From positions 1 through 17,859 of the forward strand of contig JBKQSL010000418.1 in NCBI GenBank assembly GCA_052143655.1: a DNA stretch of 17,859 nt. The letters run 5' to 3'. The notes below the pieces were generated by a model that searched no databases, was not told the DNA's origin, and worked only from the letters and a program-made list of their open reading frames with translations. Below, in pieces: positions 1 through 7,921 of this stretch; the first letter of the stretch is position 1, and each line of letters opens with the position of its first letter. Both the position numbers and the translations under genes were made by a program. Origin of the DNA: CAVSUR01 sp052143655 (lineage in GTDB: Bacteria; Actinomycetota; Actinomycetes; Streptosporangiales; Streptosporangiaceae).

Positions 1-248
1 TTCCGCCAGGCGGCCGTGCCTGCTGCCGCGGCGGCCCTGGCCTGCTCCCACTTCATCCTGGCCACTTCGCCCGGCGCAACCTCCAGGTCCCGGATCCACC
101 GGCGGGCGGCCGAGAGCAGATGCGCGCCGCTCACGGCCACGCCGCCGAGGGCGATCAGGGAGCCCGCCGCGACAAACGCCCCGCCGGTAATCATCGGGCC
201 GGACCGGGGCTGCGGCCCGCTGCTGTCTCTCTGCGTGCTGGTGGACAT
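1..248 (-). CDS. Small single-span membrane protein, 5' part only (gene runs off the left edge)
   Basis: Reading leftward from an ATG at 248 gives about 82 codons with no stop before the window edge. The protein starts with a polar Ser/Thr/Gln-rich stretch (MSTSTQRDSSG), then has one hydrophobic segment at about residues 19-42 (MITGGAFVAAGSLIALGGVAVSG). An Arg/Trp-rich linker and an Ala-rich, probably helical stretch with a KWEQARAAAAAG pattern follow. GAGG lies just upstream of the ATG. The pattern suggests an inner-membrane anchor with a cytoplasmic helix. I do not recognise a family. No long overlapping frame competes in this stretch, and the C-terminus is not in the window. Confidence 0.55.
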   Translation of the reverse strand, partial: MSTSTQRDSSGPQPRSGPMITGGAFVAAGSLIALGGVAVSGAHLLSAARRWIRDLEVAPGEVARMKWEQARAAAAAGTAAWR

Positions 249-366
249 TGCCTCATTCCGAATGGTCGTCGCTGCCGGTTACTGTTACCCGTCCCGGGCA
301 GCCTGGAATCATCCGCCGGGGGTGAGCCGAGTTCCCGCCATCACCGGCTGAAGGCAGGCAGCCCCC

Positions 367-386
367 GCCGCGCGAGACCGCGCGGC
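367..386 (-). terminator. GC hairpin downstream of the D-threonine aldolase-like gene
   Basis: GCCGCGCG and CGCGCGGC form a perfect 8-bp stem with a 4-base loop (agac). It lies about 80 bases beyond the stop codon at 468 and before the next leftward gene starting at 248. There is no T-run, so this is a candidate GC-rich actinobacterial terminator only. The rest of 249-467 holds nothing else I recognise. Confidence 0.35.
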
Positions 387-467
387 CGAAATCCGGGCCG
401 AGTTTCCGGGACCGGGGAGTCACTGTCACCGGATGGCGCGAGCCAGCGGCGAGTCGTTCCAGCCGCG

Positions 468-1568
468 TCAGCGGTTGGCGGCCCGGGCGGCGACTGGCCA
501 GCGGTCGATGACCTGTCCCTGGTCAGCCAGCACGAGCTCGGGGACGAGGTTGACGGCCGTGCACACGTGGTTGGGCAGCACGGCGACCACCTCGCCGAGC
601 GCCGGGCCGTCCCCGTCGACGGCGACCACGGCGTGGTGCTCCCACAGCCCGGTGATCCGGGCGTCCGGCCAGTCGGCGAGCCGGCCGTGGCCGCTGGCCC
701 AGTCCGGCCGGTCCGGGCCGAGCACCTTGGCGCCGGCGTCCAGCACGACCCGGCCCGGCGCCGGGCGGCTCACCACGGTGGCGGCCACCATCAGCGCGAC
801 CTCGTCCAGCGCGACAGCGCCGAGTTCCACCTGCTGGGCGTCGTTGAAGGCGTACACGCCGGGCCTCAGCTCGGTGAGCGCGCCAGGCTCGGCCAGCCGG
901 GCGCTCGGCGTGGAGCCGCCGCTGCGCTGGACGTCCCCGAACCCGGCCCGGGCCAGGGCCTCGGCGGCCTCGGCCAGAGCAGCGGCCTCGTCGGCCGCGG
1001 CCGCCGCCGCGGCACCGGGACGGTAGCTGTGCCCCGGGAAGGTGAACACCCCGCTCACCTCCAGGCCGGCCTGCTGAGCCGCCCGGGCGACGACGGCTGC
1101 GTCGGCCGGCCGCACGCCGGTGCGGCGCAGGCCGCAGTCCACCTCGACCATGACCCGGACCCGGCCCGCGAGCGGGGCGAGCAGGCCCGCCGCGTCAGCC
1201 GAGTCGGTGCCGACCGTGACCTGGACCCGGCCGGCCAGGCCGGCCAGCCGGGCAACGAGGTCCGCGGCGGGCCACAGCGGGTAGGCGATGAAGACGTCCG
1301 CCACCTCGGGCCCGGCCTGCCCGGCGCTACGACGGCCGGCCAGGATCTCCGCCTCGCCGACCGTGGCCACGCTCAGCCCGCGGGCGCCCAGCTCCAGCTG
1401 GCGGCGGGCGATCTGCGGGCACTTATGCGTCTTGGCGTGCGGCCGCAGGGCCACGCCCGTCTTCGCCGCGAACGCGGCCATGCCCGCCAGGTTGCGCTCC
1501 AGCCGGTCCGCGAGCACCACGGTCGCAGGGGTCGGCAGGCCGCCGGGAAGAAGATCGCTGATCGTCAT
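468..1568 (-). CDS. D-threonine aldolase / D-serine dehydratase-like PLP enzyme
   Basis: This 366-residue protein has the fold-type III (alanine racemase-like) N-terminal barrel and the metal-binding C-terminal domain of the DSD1/D-threonine aldolase family. Residues 41-50 (LRPHAKTHKC) hold the expected PLP lysine, K46. Near the C-terminus PNHVCTAVNL provides H334 and C336, the Zn/metal-binding pair that separates this family from plain alanine racemases. The expected activity is metal-dependent breakdown of D-hydroxy amino acids: D-threonine to glycine plus acetaldehyde, or D-serine to pyruvate plus ammonia. Sequence alone does not choose between them. I chose the ATG at 1568 because the motif spacing then matches the family (the lysine near residue 45) and AGGG lies upstream; the open frame extends further upstream. 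The start overlaps the stop of a short upstream frame (ATGA). Confidence 0.85.
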   Translation of the reverse strand: MTISDLLPGGLPTPATVVLADRLERNLAGMAAFAAKTGVALRPHAKTHKCPQIARRQLELGARGLSVATVGEAEILAGRRSAGQAGPEVADVFIAYPLWPAADLVARLAGLAGRVQVTVGTDSADAAGLLAPLAGRVRVMVEVDCGLRRTGVRPADAAVVARAAQQAGLEVSGVFTFPGHSYRPGAAAAAAADEAAALAEAAEALARAGFGDVQRSGGSTPSARLAEPGALTELRPGVYAFNDAQQVELGAVALDEVALMVAATVVSRPAPGRVVLDAGAKVLGPDRPDWASGHGRLADWPDARITGLWEHHAVVAVDGDGPALGEVVAVLPNHVCTAVNLVPELVLADQGQVIDRWPVAARAANR

Positions 1569-1783
1569 GGCCCTATCATCGCCCGGGCCGCCGCCATGAC
1601 CTCGACGGCCGACGGCCGGCCGTCCGGCGAACGGGGCCGCCACAGCAGCGCGTCCTTGGCCCGCCCGGCCCGGCCCGCGCTGAGGCCATCGGCCGCGGCC
1701 AGTCCGCGCCGCTGCGCCCTGAGGACCTGGCCGCCCTGGTCGCATGGCTGGCCGTGCGCGGCGGTCCCGCGGCGCGATGACAC
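1565..1783 (-). CDS. Possible short ORF coupled to the aldolase gene
   Basis: A 72-codon frame from GTG 1783 ends with TGA overlapping the aldolase ATG (ATGA), an arrangement typical of translational coupling. Third positions are almost all G or C and it fills the gap between acuC and the aldolase. The product (rich in Arg/Ala, ending near VEVMAAARAMIG) resembles nothing I know, and no convincing ribosome binding site precedes the GTG. The opposite strand also carries a plausible open frame here, ending at 1780 (EDLAALVAWLAVRGG), so at most one of the two is real. Treat as doubtful. Confidence 0.22.
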   Translation of the reverse strand: MSSRRGTAAHGQPCDQGGQVLRAQRRGLAAADGLSAGRAGRAKDALLWRPRSPDGRPSAVEVMAAARAMIGP

Positions 1784-1836
1784 CCCGGGCTGGCCGCCCG
1801 GCGGCACGGGACCGGCCGGGCTGGTCACTCGCCGGC

Positions 1837-3015
1837 TTAGTGCGGCATGATCCCGTGCTCGGGGAAGACCGCCAGCTGGGTGGCCATGATGGCCCGGTCC
1901 ACCGGGTCGGCCGGGTCGTAGCCCGAGTCGAACGAACGGTACCGGCCGTCCGCGCCGTCGGTCATCGTCAGCGGCGGGACGTGCCCGGTGCGCGCCTGCG
2001 CCAGCTTGCGCCACTGCGCCGGGATGACCGTCTGCGGATCGATGGGCTGGTCGACGGTCTCGGCAAGGAGGTGGGTCCAGGTCCGGGGCACCACGTGCAC
2101 CGGGTCGTAGCCGCCGCCCCCGGTGAGCAGCCAGCGGCCGCCGGCCGTCTCGTGGGCCAGCCGGTGGATCGCCGCGTGCGCGGCGCGCTGGGCGTCGATG
2201 GACAGTTCCAGGTTGGCCAGCGGGTCGCGCGAGTGCGTATCACAGCCGTGCTGGCTGACGAGAACCTGCGGCGCGAAGGCGCGTACCAGCGGCGGGACGA
2301 CGGCGTGGAAGGCGCGCAGCCAGCCAGCGTCCCGGGTGCCGGCGGGCAGTGCCACGTTCACGGCCATTCCCTCAGCTCCCGGGCCGCCGCTCTCCGACGG
2401 CCGCCCGGTGCCGGGGAACAGCGTCGCCGGGTTCTCGTGCAGGCTGACCGTGAGCACCCGCGGGTCGTCGTAGAACGCGGCCTGCACCCCGTCGCCGTGA
2501 TGCACATCGATGTCGACGTAGGCGACGCGCTCGGCGCCCTGGGACAGCAGCCAGCTGATCGCGATCGCCGGGTCGTTGTAGACGCAGAACCCGCTCGCGT
2601 TCCCGGCCATGGCGTGGTGCAGGCCGCCGGCGATGCTCGCGCCGTGCTGTGCCTGGCCCGACCAGACCGCCCGGGCCGCGGCCAGCGTCGCCCCGGCCAC
2701 CAGCGCCGACGCCTCGTGCATGCCCTCGAACAGGGGGGTGTCGTCGGTGCCCAGGCCGAACTCGGCTGCCGCGGCGGCACGCGGCAGGCCGGCCTGGCGG
2801 ACCGCAGCCAGGTAGGGGCCCGCGTGCACCATGCCCAGCTCCGCGTCGGAGGCGGGCTCCGGGCTCTGCACGCTCACTCCGGGGGCGGACAGCACGCCCA
2901 GCGCGCTGGCAAGCTCCATCGTCAGCTCGGCGCGGACCGGGGCCATCGGATGACCGGGACCGAAGTCATAGCGCGCGAGCCGGTCATCCCACGCCACGTG
3001 CAGCGAACATCCCAT
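1837..3015 (-). CDS. acuC: AcuC-type acetoin utilization / class I histone-deacetylase-like protein
   Basis: The 392 residues match a full-length zinc deacetylase of the HDAC/AcuC superfamily. Visible are the HHAM motif (H133, H134), GFCVYND (142-148), DIDVHHGDG with zinc ligands D170 and H172, GCDTH with the third ligand D259, and GGGGYD with the transition-state tyrosine Y303. AcuC-type enzymes remove acetyl groups from acetyl-lysine, for example on acetyl-CoA synthetase, so it probably links acetate/acetyl-CoA metabolism to protein acetylation in the cytoplasm. The start ATG at 3015 gives the usual family N-terminus (short beta strand, WDD, then YDFGPGHPM). It is transcribed leftward toward the aldolase gene with a 268-base gap. 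All catalytic residues are present, so it should be active. Confidence 0.92.
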   Translation of the reverse strand: MGCSLHVAWDDRLARYDFGPGHPMAPVRAELTMELASALGVLSAPGVSVQSPEPASDAELGMVHAGPYLAAVRQAGLPRAAAAAEFGLGTDDTPLFEGMHEASALVAGATLAAARAVWSGQAQHGASIAGGLHHAMAGNASGFCVYNDPAIAISWLLSQGAERVAYVDIDVHHGDGVQAAFYDDPRVLTVSLHENPATLFPGTGRPSESGGPGAEGMAVNVALPAGTRDAGWLRAFHAVVPPLVRAFAPQVLVSQHGCDTHSRDPLANLELSIDAQRAAHAAIHRLAHETAGGRWLLTGGGGYDPVHVVPRTWTHLLAETVDQPIDPQTVIPAQWRKLAQARTGHVPPLTMTDGADGRYRSFDSGYDPADPVDRAIMATQLAVFPEHGIMPH

Positions 3016-3189
3016 GCGTTACCACCCGCCAGGTACCAGCGCGGACGGCAAGGCCCCGCCCTTGACACCAGCCCATCCCGCCTGCTCACCGTCCGGGAAG
3101 GTACGGAAGTCCCGGATTTGCGGGCCAAGGCGTCCGTGGCGGCAGCCCGCCGGCGTCTGCCCGGCCGCCGTCCGCGGTCAGCCCGGCGA

Positions 3190-3356
3190 GGTGCGCGCCC
3201 GGCGTCACGCTGGTCGTAGCGGGCCACCGCGAACCCCGGTCAGCGAACGCCTGGCACAGCCCGGCCGGCCACCAGAACCGGGACACGGCCAGGCCCATGA
3301 CCAGCAGCAGCGGGTCGCCTTCCGAGCCGGCCAGCCGCTCGTGGGCAGCCTGCTCG
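3190..3356 (-). pseudogene. Alpha/beta hydrolase N-terminal remnant, frameshifted
   Basis: Reading leftward, one frame encodes GSEGDPLLLVMG, then SRFWWPAGLCQAFADRG. The continuation expected for the family (FAVARYDQRDAG) follows immediately in another frame, implying loss of about one base near 3232-3240. LLLVMG...WP...L...RG(F)xVxRYDxRDxG is the oxyanion-strand region of RdmC-type or general alpha/beta hydrolases. The frame is closed by TAA at 3370 just upstream, and nothing like the GxSxG half follows before acuC starts at 3015. It is therefore a short 5' fragment, not a working gene. It is not a duplicate of the intact hydrolase at 3385-4263, whose corresponding region reads differently. 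Confidence 0.7.
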
Positions 3357-3384
3357 CGCCGCGGCCGTTAGCGCCGGACCGGCG

Positions 3385-4263
3385 TCATGCTCCGGCCGCG
3401 CTGACTAGCTCGTCGAGCATGCGGTCGAGTGCGCCGAGCGCGATGGACAGGTGCCCTTCTCCTTCTTCCAGGTGCGCCGACGCCGCAGGAAGCTGGGCGG
3501 CGAGCCACTGGCCGTGCGCGAACGGCACCATCAGGTCGGCGCTGCCCTGCCAGATCATGACCGGGACCGAGATCTCGTCCAGGCTGAACCCCCACGGCCG
3601 GGCGAACGCCAGGTCGTCGTCGAGCCAGCCCGCCACGCCCACGCGCACCGCCTCCCGGATGCTGGCGGCCATGTCCTCGCCGAATTCGCCGGTCAGCGCG
3701 GCCCGGTCGACGCCGGGCAGCAGCGTCTGCATCGACGAGACAATGTCGGCGGCGGTGACCTGCCTGACCAGCTCGCGCTCGCCGAGCAGGTAGGACCGCA
3801 GCTGCTCCTCGCCGGCGAGCGCGGCGCCGAACTCGGTGATGTTCTCCTCCCCCATGCCGGCCAGCCAGTCCAGGCCCGCTGCCTGGTAAGGGGCAACGCC
3901 AGCGATCACCAGCACCGCCGCCGCCGGGCCGAGCCGGGCCCCGCAGGCCAGGGCGTGCGGGCCGCCGCCGGACCAGCCGGCGATCAGGCAGCGCCCGGCG
4001 CCGATCTCGGCCAGCACGGCGGCGGTGTCGGCCGCCACGTCCGCCGCGCTGCGGCCCGGCTGGCGGTCGGAGTTGCCGTACCCGGGCCGCGAGGTCGTGA
4101 CCAGGCGGAGGCCGCGCGCATGCGCGGCCCGCTCCATCGCCCGCACGGGGACGGCGGCGCCGGGCGTCCCGTGGTGAAAGACCAGCGGGAGTCCGTCAGC
4201 GGGCCCGCTGACCCGCACATCGAGGCGCCGCCCGTCCGGCAGCCGGACATGATCAGTAGCCAT
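3385..4263 (-). CDS. Alpha/beta hydrolase
   Basis: This 292-residue soluble hydrolase has a complete catalytic set: HHGTPG oxyanion-hole motif at 30-35, nucleophile elbow GWSGG with S98, likely acid D243 (GSADLMVPF) and H271 (EGEGHLS). The RPGYGNSD segment at 59-66 is typical of the family. The cap region lies at about 120-215. The substrate cannot be told from sequence. Relatives include esterases, haloperoxidase-like enzymes and proline-iminopeptidase-like proteins. The ATG at 4263 gives a family-like beginning (a short charged strand, then the LPLVFHHGTPG strand). It is leftward, 150 bases beyond the ppa stop. No frameshift or missing residue is seen. Confidence 0.88.
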   Translation of the reverse strand: MATDHVRLPDGRRLDVRVSGPADGLPLVFHHGTPGAAVPVRAMERAAHARGLRLVTTSRPGYGNSDRQPGRSAADVAADTAAVLAEIGAGRCLIAGWSGGGPHALACGARLGPAAAVLVIAGVAPYQAAGLDWLAGMGEENITEFGAALAGEEQLRSYLLGERELVRQVTAADIVSSMQTLLPGVDRAALTGEFGEDMAASIREAVRVGVAGWLDDDLAFARPWGFSLDEISVPVMIWQGSADLMVPFAHGQWLAAQLPAASAHLEEGEGHLSIALGALDRMLDELVSAAGA

Positions 4264-4413
4264 GTCAGCATCCTGGCATCCCGGCCCGGCCGCATCCCCA
4301 GCGCCCCGGCCGCCGCGCCGGCTGACCGGGCCAGCGGCGAGACGCGGGCGCTGATCGCGGCGCAGGCGATCACGCTGATCCGCGCGCCGTGGTCGCGAGA
4401 CCCGGCTGCGGAC

Positions 4414-4914
4414 CTACTCGGCCGCTGCCTGAGCGCGGCTGCGCTCGCGTTCCCTTGACCTGGCGATTTCCTGCTCTGCGGCGACCCGGTGCTGCCAGCC
4501 CCGCACGTCAGTGCCCTTGTCGGGTTCGAGCTCCTTGTAGACGTTGAAGAAATGACTGATCTCGGCGCGCTGGTGCGCCGGGATATCCGGCAGGTCCTGC
4601 ACCCTCGCATACCGCGGGTCACGGGCGGGAACGCAGAGGATCTTGGCGTCCGGACCTTTCTCATCGAGCATCCAGAACACAGCCACCGGGCGGGCGTCGA
4701 CGTAAGTGCCGGGGAACACCGCATCGTCCAGCAGCACCATCGCGTCCAGCGGATCGCCATCCTCGGCCAGCGTGCCGGGAATGAAGCCGTAATCGGCCGG
4801 ATACCGCGTCGAGGTGAACAGCATCCGGTCAAGCCGGATCAGCCCGCGCTCGTGATCCATCTCGTACTTGTTGCGCGACCCCTGCGGTACCTCGATGACT
4901 ACCTCGACCTCCAC
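4414..4914 (-). CDS. ppa: Inorganic pyrophosphatase (family I, soluble)
   Basis: The 166-residue protein hydrolyses pyrophosphate to two phosphates and so pulls biosynthetic reactions forward. It matches family I pyrophosphatases: IEVPQGSRNKYE with K16 and E18, R30, Y42, the signature DGDPLD (D52, D54, D57), later metal ligands D84 and D89 with K91, and Y126-K127. The GTG at 4914 is chosen because GGAGGA sits a few bases upstream and the product then begins at the family position (VEVEVVIEVPQG); a longer frame to 4944 would add ten residues upstream of this ribosome binding site. The C-terminal tail is charged and Ala-rich. Confidence 0.95.
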   Translation of the reverse strand: MEVEVVIEVPQGSRNKYEMDHERGLIRLDRMLFTSTRYPADYGFIPGTLAEDGDPLDAMVLLDDAVFPGTYVDARPVAVFWMLDEKGPDAKILCVPARDPRYARVQDLPDIPAHQRAEISHFFNVYKELEPDKGTDVRGWQHRVAAEQEIARSRERERSRAQAAAE

Positions 4915-5004
4915 GTATCCTCCGTCACGTAGCTGAGGGACCACCCTGCCCTGCCCTGATTCAGCCTAAGCCCCTGGCACCCGAGCTGCCGGGACAGGCA
5001 CGAA

Positions 5005-5026
5005 CTGATCATCGCGGGGCTGATCA
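5005..5026. repeat. CTGATCA direct repeat upstream of ppa
   Basis: CTGATCA occurs at 5005-5011 and 5020-5026, a 15-base period, in the 166-base gap between the permease stop and the ppa start. Each copy contains the palindrome TGATCA. This could be a regulator half-site pair for ppa. No clear promoter boxes are seen next to it. Confidence 0.3.
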
Positions 5027-5080
5027 CTGTTAACGAGGCAGATGCGGCCGCGGCAGCGGCGTCCCCGGGCTTCGGCGAGC

Positions 5081-5917
5081 TCAGGGCCGGGAGGCGCTGG
5101 CGGCGGGCTGCAGCGAGGGCGCCGCGGCGTGGATGCGGTGCCAGGCGGCCCAGCCGCGGCCCACTCCGTAGGACAGCGCGCTGAGGGCGCCGACGAAGAA
5201 CCCGACGGGCCAGTTCAGCTGGTAGGAGGCGGCGATCGCGACCCAGACGGTGACCAGGGCGATGACGACGGACAGCAGCATGGCCCGGGCGGGATGGCTG
5301 GTAAGGGAGCGGGCGGCTGCAGGCGGGCCGATCATCAGGCTGAAGATCAGCAGGGCGCCGACGACCGGCACGGTCATGGCAGTGGCCAGGGCGACGACGA
5401 TGAGGAAGCAGATCTCGATGCGGTAGCCGCGGATGCCCCGCGCCTGCGCTACCTCGGGGACAGCGGAGGACAGCATGAGCGGCCGGTACAGCACGGCGAC
5501 GGCGGCGATGCAGGCGGCGCCCAGCGCGGCGACGGGCAGCATCTCGGTGGAGCTGACGCCGAGGACCTCGCCGAACAGCAGGGAGTAGATCTCCGGCTCG
5601 TACTCGGTGGTCCGGGACAGGAACGCCGCGCCGAGCGCGAGCATCATGACCAGCGCGAGGGCAGTGGCGACGTCGTGCCGGGCGCGGCGGCCGAGCGCGC
5701 CGATGCCGAGTGCGCCGAGCAGCGAGAACACCGCCAGGCCGAGCAGGGTGCTGATGCCGAGCAGGGCGGCCCCGGCGGCGCCGGCGAACGCGCCCTTGGG
5801 AATGGCGTGGGCGGGGAACGCCGAGCCGCGCAGTACCACGAAGAACCCGACGATCCCGGCGACCGGGGCGACGATCGTGGCCACGGCCCAGGTGTTCATC
5901 ATGAAGCTCGCGAACAT
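5081..5917 (-). CDS. Metal ABC transporter permease (ABC-3/ZnuB family), second of two
   Basis: This 278-residue polytopic membrane protein belongs to the ABC-3 family that imports Zn2+, Mn2+ or Fe2+. It has about eight hydrophobic segments. The early motif VVLRGSAFPAHAIPKGAFAGAAG (about 28-50) is the family's conserved R-G-x-x-F-x-x-H-A region, and a ...LLIFSLMIGPPAAAR segment (near 190-205) is the likely ATPase-contact loop. The ATG at 5917 is preceded by a strong GGAGGAG site. It follows the first permease by 43 bases in the same direction, so the two should be co-transcribed and probably form a heterodimeric channel like the two-permease Mn/Zn systems. It differs clearly in sequence from its neighbour, so it is not a recent duplication. 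Confidence 0.9.
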   Translation of the reverse strand: MFASFMMNTWAVATIVAPVAGIVGFFVVLRGSAFPAHAIPKGAFAGAAGAALLGISTLLGLAVFSLLGALGIGALGRRARHDVATALALVMMLALGAAFLSRTTEYEPEIYSLLFGEVLGVSSTEMLPVAALGAACIAAVAVLYRPLMLSSAVPEVAQARGIRGYRIEICFLIVVALATAMTVPVVGALLIFSLMIGPPAAARSLTSHPARAMLLSVVIALVTVWVAIAASYQLNWPVGFFVGALSALSYGVGRGWAAWHRIHAAAPSLQPAASASRP

Positions 5918-5960
5918 GCCTGCTCCTCCCGGCGTTCCCGGCCCTGGTCGCAGTCCTGGT

Positions 5961-6881
5961 TCAGGTCGCGGCCCGCTCGCGCTGCTGCGCGCCGGCTGCG
6001 GGCGCGGCCGCCGGCCGGTGCCTGGCCGCCCAGCCAGGCAGTCCCGCGAGCAGGTAGGCGGTGAAGATGACGGCGACGATGAAGAAGCTGACGGGCAGGC
6101 CCTGGCGGGCGGCTCCCCAGTAGTAGCTGTCGTAGGCGAGCAGGATCCCGGCCAGGGTCGCGGCCACCCCGGTGAGGCATGCGACGGCCAGCGCGGATCC
6201 GACCCGGCGGGTGACGCGCAGCGCCGTGGCGGCGGGGCCGATCAGCAGCGCGGTGGACAGGATCGCGCCGACGGTCAGCGAGGACAGGCCGACGGCGATG
6301 GCCAGGGCCAGCATGTAGCCCAGGCCCACCAGGCGGACCGGGACGCCGCGGGCAGCGGCGATGTCGGTGCTGACGGTGGCCAGCAGCAGCGGCCGCCAGA
6401 TGACCGCGATGGCGCCCAGGGCGAGCACGCTGAAGATCACGATGACCGGGATCGTGGTGCTGGCGGTGGTGAAGATCGAGCCGAACAGGACCTGCTGGGT
6501 GGCGCCGGTGGTGGCGCTGGCGGTGGTGTCGAGGTAGAGGAACAGGGCGGTCAGGCCGATGGCGGCGCCGAGCACGATGCCGGTGGCCAGGTCCCGGCCG
6601 CGGACCCGGGCGATGCCGATCAAGTCCATCATGCCCGCGCCGACGATGCCCAGGCCGATGAATCCCGTGACCGGGCTCAGCCCGATCAGCAGCGCCCCGG
6701 ACCCGCCGGCCGCGGCGACGTCGCCGAGCGCGTGCCCGGCGAACGACTGGCCGCGCAGCACGGTGAACACCCCGGCGACGGCCGATACCACCGCGACCAC
6801 TCCCCCGATGAGCATGGCGGTGCGGACCGGGGCGCTGGCGAAGAAGCCAGGCTCGACCACCCAGGTGAGCAGCTGGCGCAT
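5961..6881 (-). CDS. Metal ABC transporter permease (ABC-3/ZnuB family), first of two
   Basis: The 306-residue protein has an N-terminal lead (MRQLLTWVVEPGFFASAPVRTA) followed by about eight membrane spans. The family motif VLRGQSFAGHALGDVAAAGG lies at about 43-62. A cytoplasmic STALLIGPAATALRVTRR segment (about 210-227) is the likely coupling region for the ATPase. It lies 64 bases after the binding-protein stop and 43 before the second permease, so SBP-permease-permease reads as one leftward operon. A GC-rich GGCGGGG stretch precedes the ATG and could serve as ribosome binding site. The likely substrate is zinc, judged from the zinc regulators across the divergent promoter; manganese cannot be excluded. 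Confidence 0.9.
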   Translation of the reverse strand: MRQLLTWVVEPGFFASAPVRTAMLIGGVVAVVSAVAGVFTVLRGQSFAGHALGDVAAAGGSGALLIGLSPVTGFIGLGIVGAGMMDLIGIARVRGRDLATGIVLGAAIGLTALFLYLDTTASATTGATQQVLFGSIFTTASTTIPVIVIFSVLALGAIAVIWRPLLLATVSTDIAAARGVPVRLVGLGYMLALAIAVGLSSLTVGAILSTALLIGPAATALRVTRRVGSALAVACLTGVAATLAGILLAYDSYYWGAARQGLPVSFFIVAVIFTAYLLAGLPGWAARHRPAAAPAAGAQQRERAAT

Positions 6882-6945
6882 GCCGCTTACCCCGCCTCGG
6901 GCACGTCACGCCCCGCCAGGGCGCGGCTCCGGTGCTGGCCGGTCA

Positions 6946-7914
6946 TCACAGCTTCTGGGTGGAGATCTTGCCGGTGATCGCCTTCTCGATGGCGTGCACC
7001 TCGGCGAGCATCCAGGACTGGTAGTCGTAACCCGGCGTGGGCATGGTCTCGTAGACCCCGACGACCGGCACGCCGTTCTTCCGGGCGTTCTGCCGGATCG
7101 AGGTGGTGAGCGCGTCGACGACCTGCTGGTTGTAGCAGAACACCCTGACCTTGTGACCGGTGAGGAACCCGTTCTCCAGAGAAATGTCCTGCGGCGAGGG
7201 GTCGACGCCGTTCATGATGTCGGCCTGGAAGCCGAACGGGGTGAGATTCCTGATCCCCATGGCTGTCAGCAGGTAGTCGGCGACCGGCTCGGTCGTGGCC
7301 GCCGTGGTGCCCGGGTACTTGCTCTTGAACTGGGCGATGGCGGTCAGCCACGGGGTCAGCGACTTGTCGAACCTGGCCAGGCTGGCCGCAAAGTACGCCT
7401 TGTGGGCCGGCTGGAGCGCCGACAGGTCCGCGGCCATCACCTTCGCCACGGCCGGCATCGTCTTCGGGTCGTACCACAGGTGCGGGTTGGGGGTGCTGTC
7501 GGGCAGCCCGAGGACCTGCTGGGCGACGATGACCTTGCGCCTGGCATCCGGGGAGGCGGACTCGATCTTGTTCATGAACGTGTCGTAGCCCACCCCGTTC
7601 TGCACGATCAGCGTCGCGGCGGAGACCTCGCTGGCCACGCTCGGGCTGGCCTCGAAGGTGTGCGGGTCGGTGTTGGGGTTGTCCAGGATCGAGGACACCC
7701 GCACGTACCGGCCGCCGATCTGGCCCAGCACGTTGGCGTACTCGTTCTCCGCGCCGATCGCGCTGATCACGCCCGTGCTGCTCGCCGAGTCCGTCGATGT
7801 CCCGCTGCTCGCGCACCCGGCGGCAAGCGCCAGCGCGACCGCAGCCCCGGCTGCCGCCAGGACCCGGTGCCATGCCAGGACCAGGGAGGCTCGTGAATCT
7901 GCCGTCTTGACCAT
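6946..7914 (-). CDS. znuA: Metal-binding lipoprotein of a Zn/Mn ABC importer (ZnuA/TroA family)
   Basis: This 322-residue protein begins with a lipoprotein signal peptide: charged start, hydrophobic core, lipobox LAAGC with C34 as the lipidated residue, then a Ser/Thr-rich linker. It is therefore an extracytoplasmic binding protein. Cluster A-I ligand positions are visible: H85 in NTDPHTFE, H145 in NPHLWYDP, E209 in TTEPVADYL. A C-terminal acidic ligand is expected in the last lobe (region VGVYETMPTPGYDYQSW). The His-rich loop of many proteobacterial ZnuA proteins is absent. The name is chosen because of the flanking zinc regulators; metal choice from ligands alone is uncertain. The ATG at 7914 has no ribosome binding site but sits at the predicted transcription start, implying leaderless translation. 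Confidence 0.88.
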   Translation of the reverse strand: MVKTADSRASLVLAWHRVLAAAGAAVALALAAGCASSGTSTDSASSTGVISAIGAENEYANVLGQIGGRYVRVSSILDNPNTDPHTFEASPSVASEVSAATLIVQNGVGYDTFMNKIESASPDARRKVIVAQQVLGLPDSTPNPHLWYDPKTMPAVAKVMAADLSALQPAHKAYFAASLARFDKSLTPWLTAIAQFKSKYPGTTAATTEPVADYLLTAMGIRNLTPFGFQADIMNGVDPSPQDISLENGFLTGHKVRVFCYNQQVVDALTTSIRQNARKNGVPVVGVYETMPTPGYDYQSWMLAEVHAIEKAITGKISTQKL

Positions 7915-7921
7915 GAGCAGA

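Noticed and set aside
120..1850. 576-codon plus-strand open frame
   Set aside because: It lies antisense to the aldolase-like gene, has an Arg/Gly/Pro-rich product with no motif, and exists because high GC suppresses stops.
1744..3219. 491-codon plus-strand open frame
   Set aside because: Antisense shadow of acuC, whose catalytic motifs are complete on the minus strand.
5042..7896. Long plus-strand frames across the transporter operon (5042-6064, 5607-6977, 6559-7896)
   Set aside because: Their products are Gly/Asp/Gln-rich low-complexity sequence; the minus strand carries recognisable permeases and a lipoprotein.
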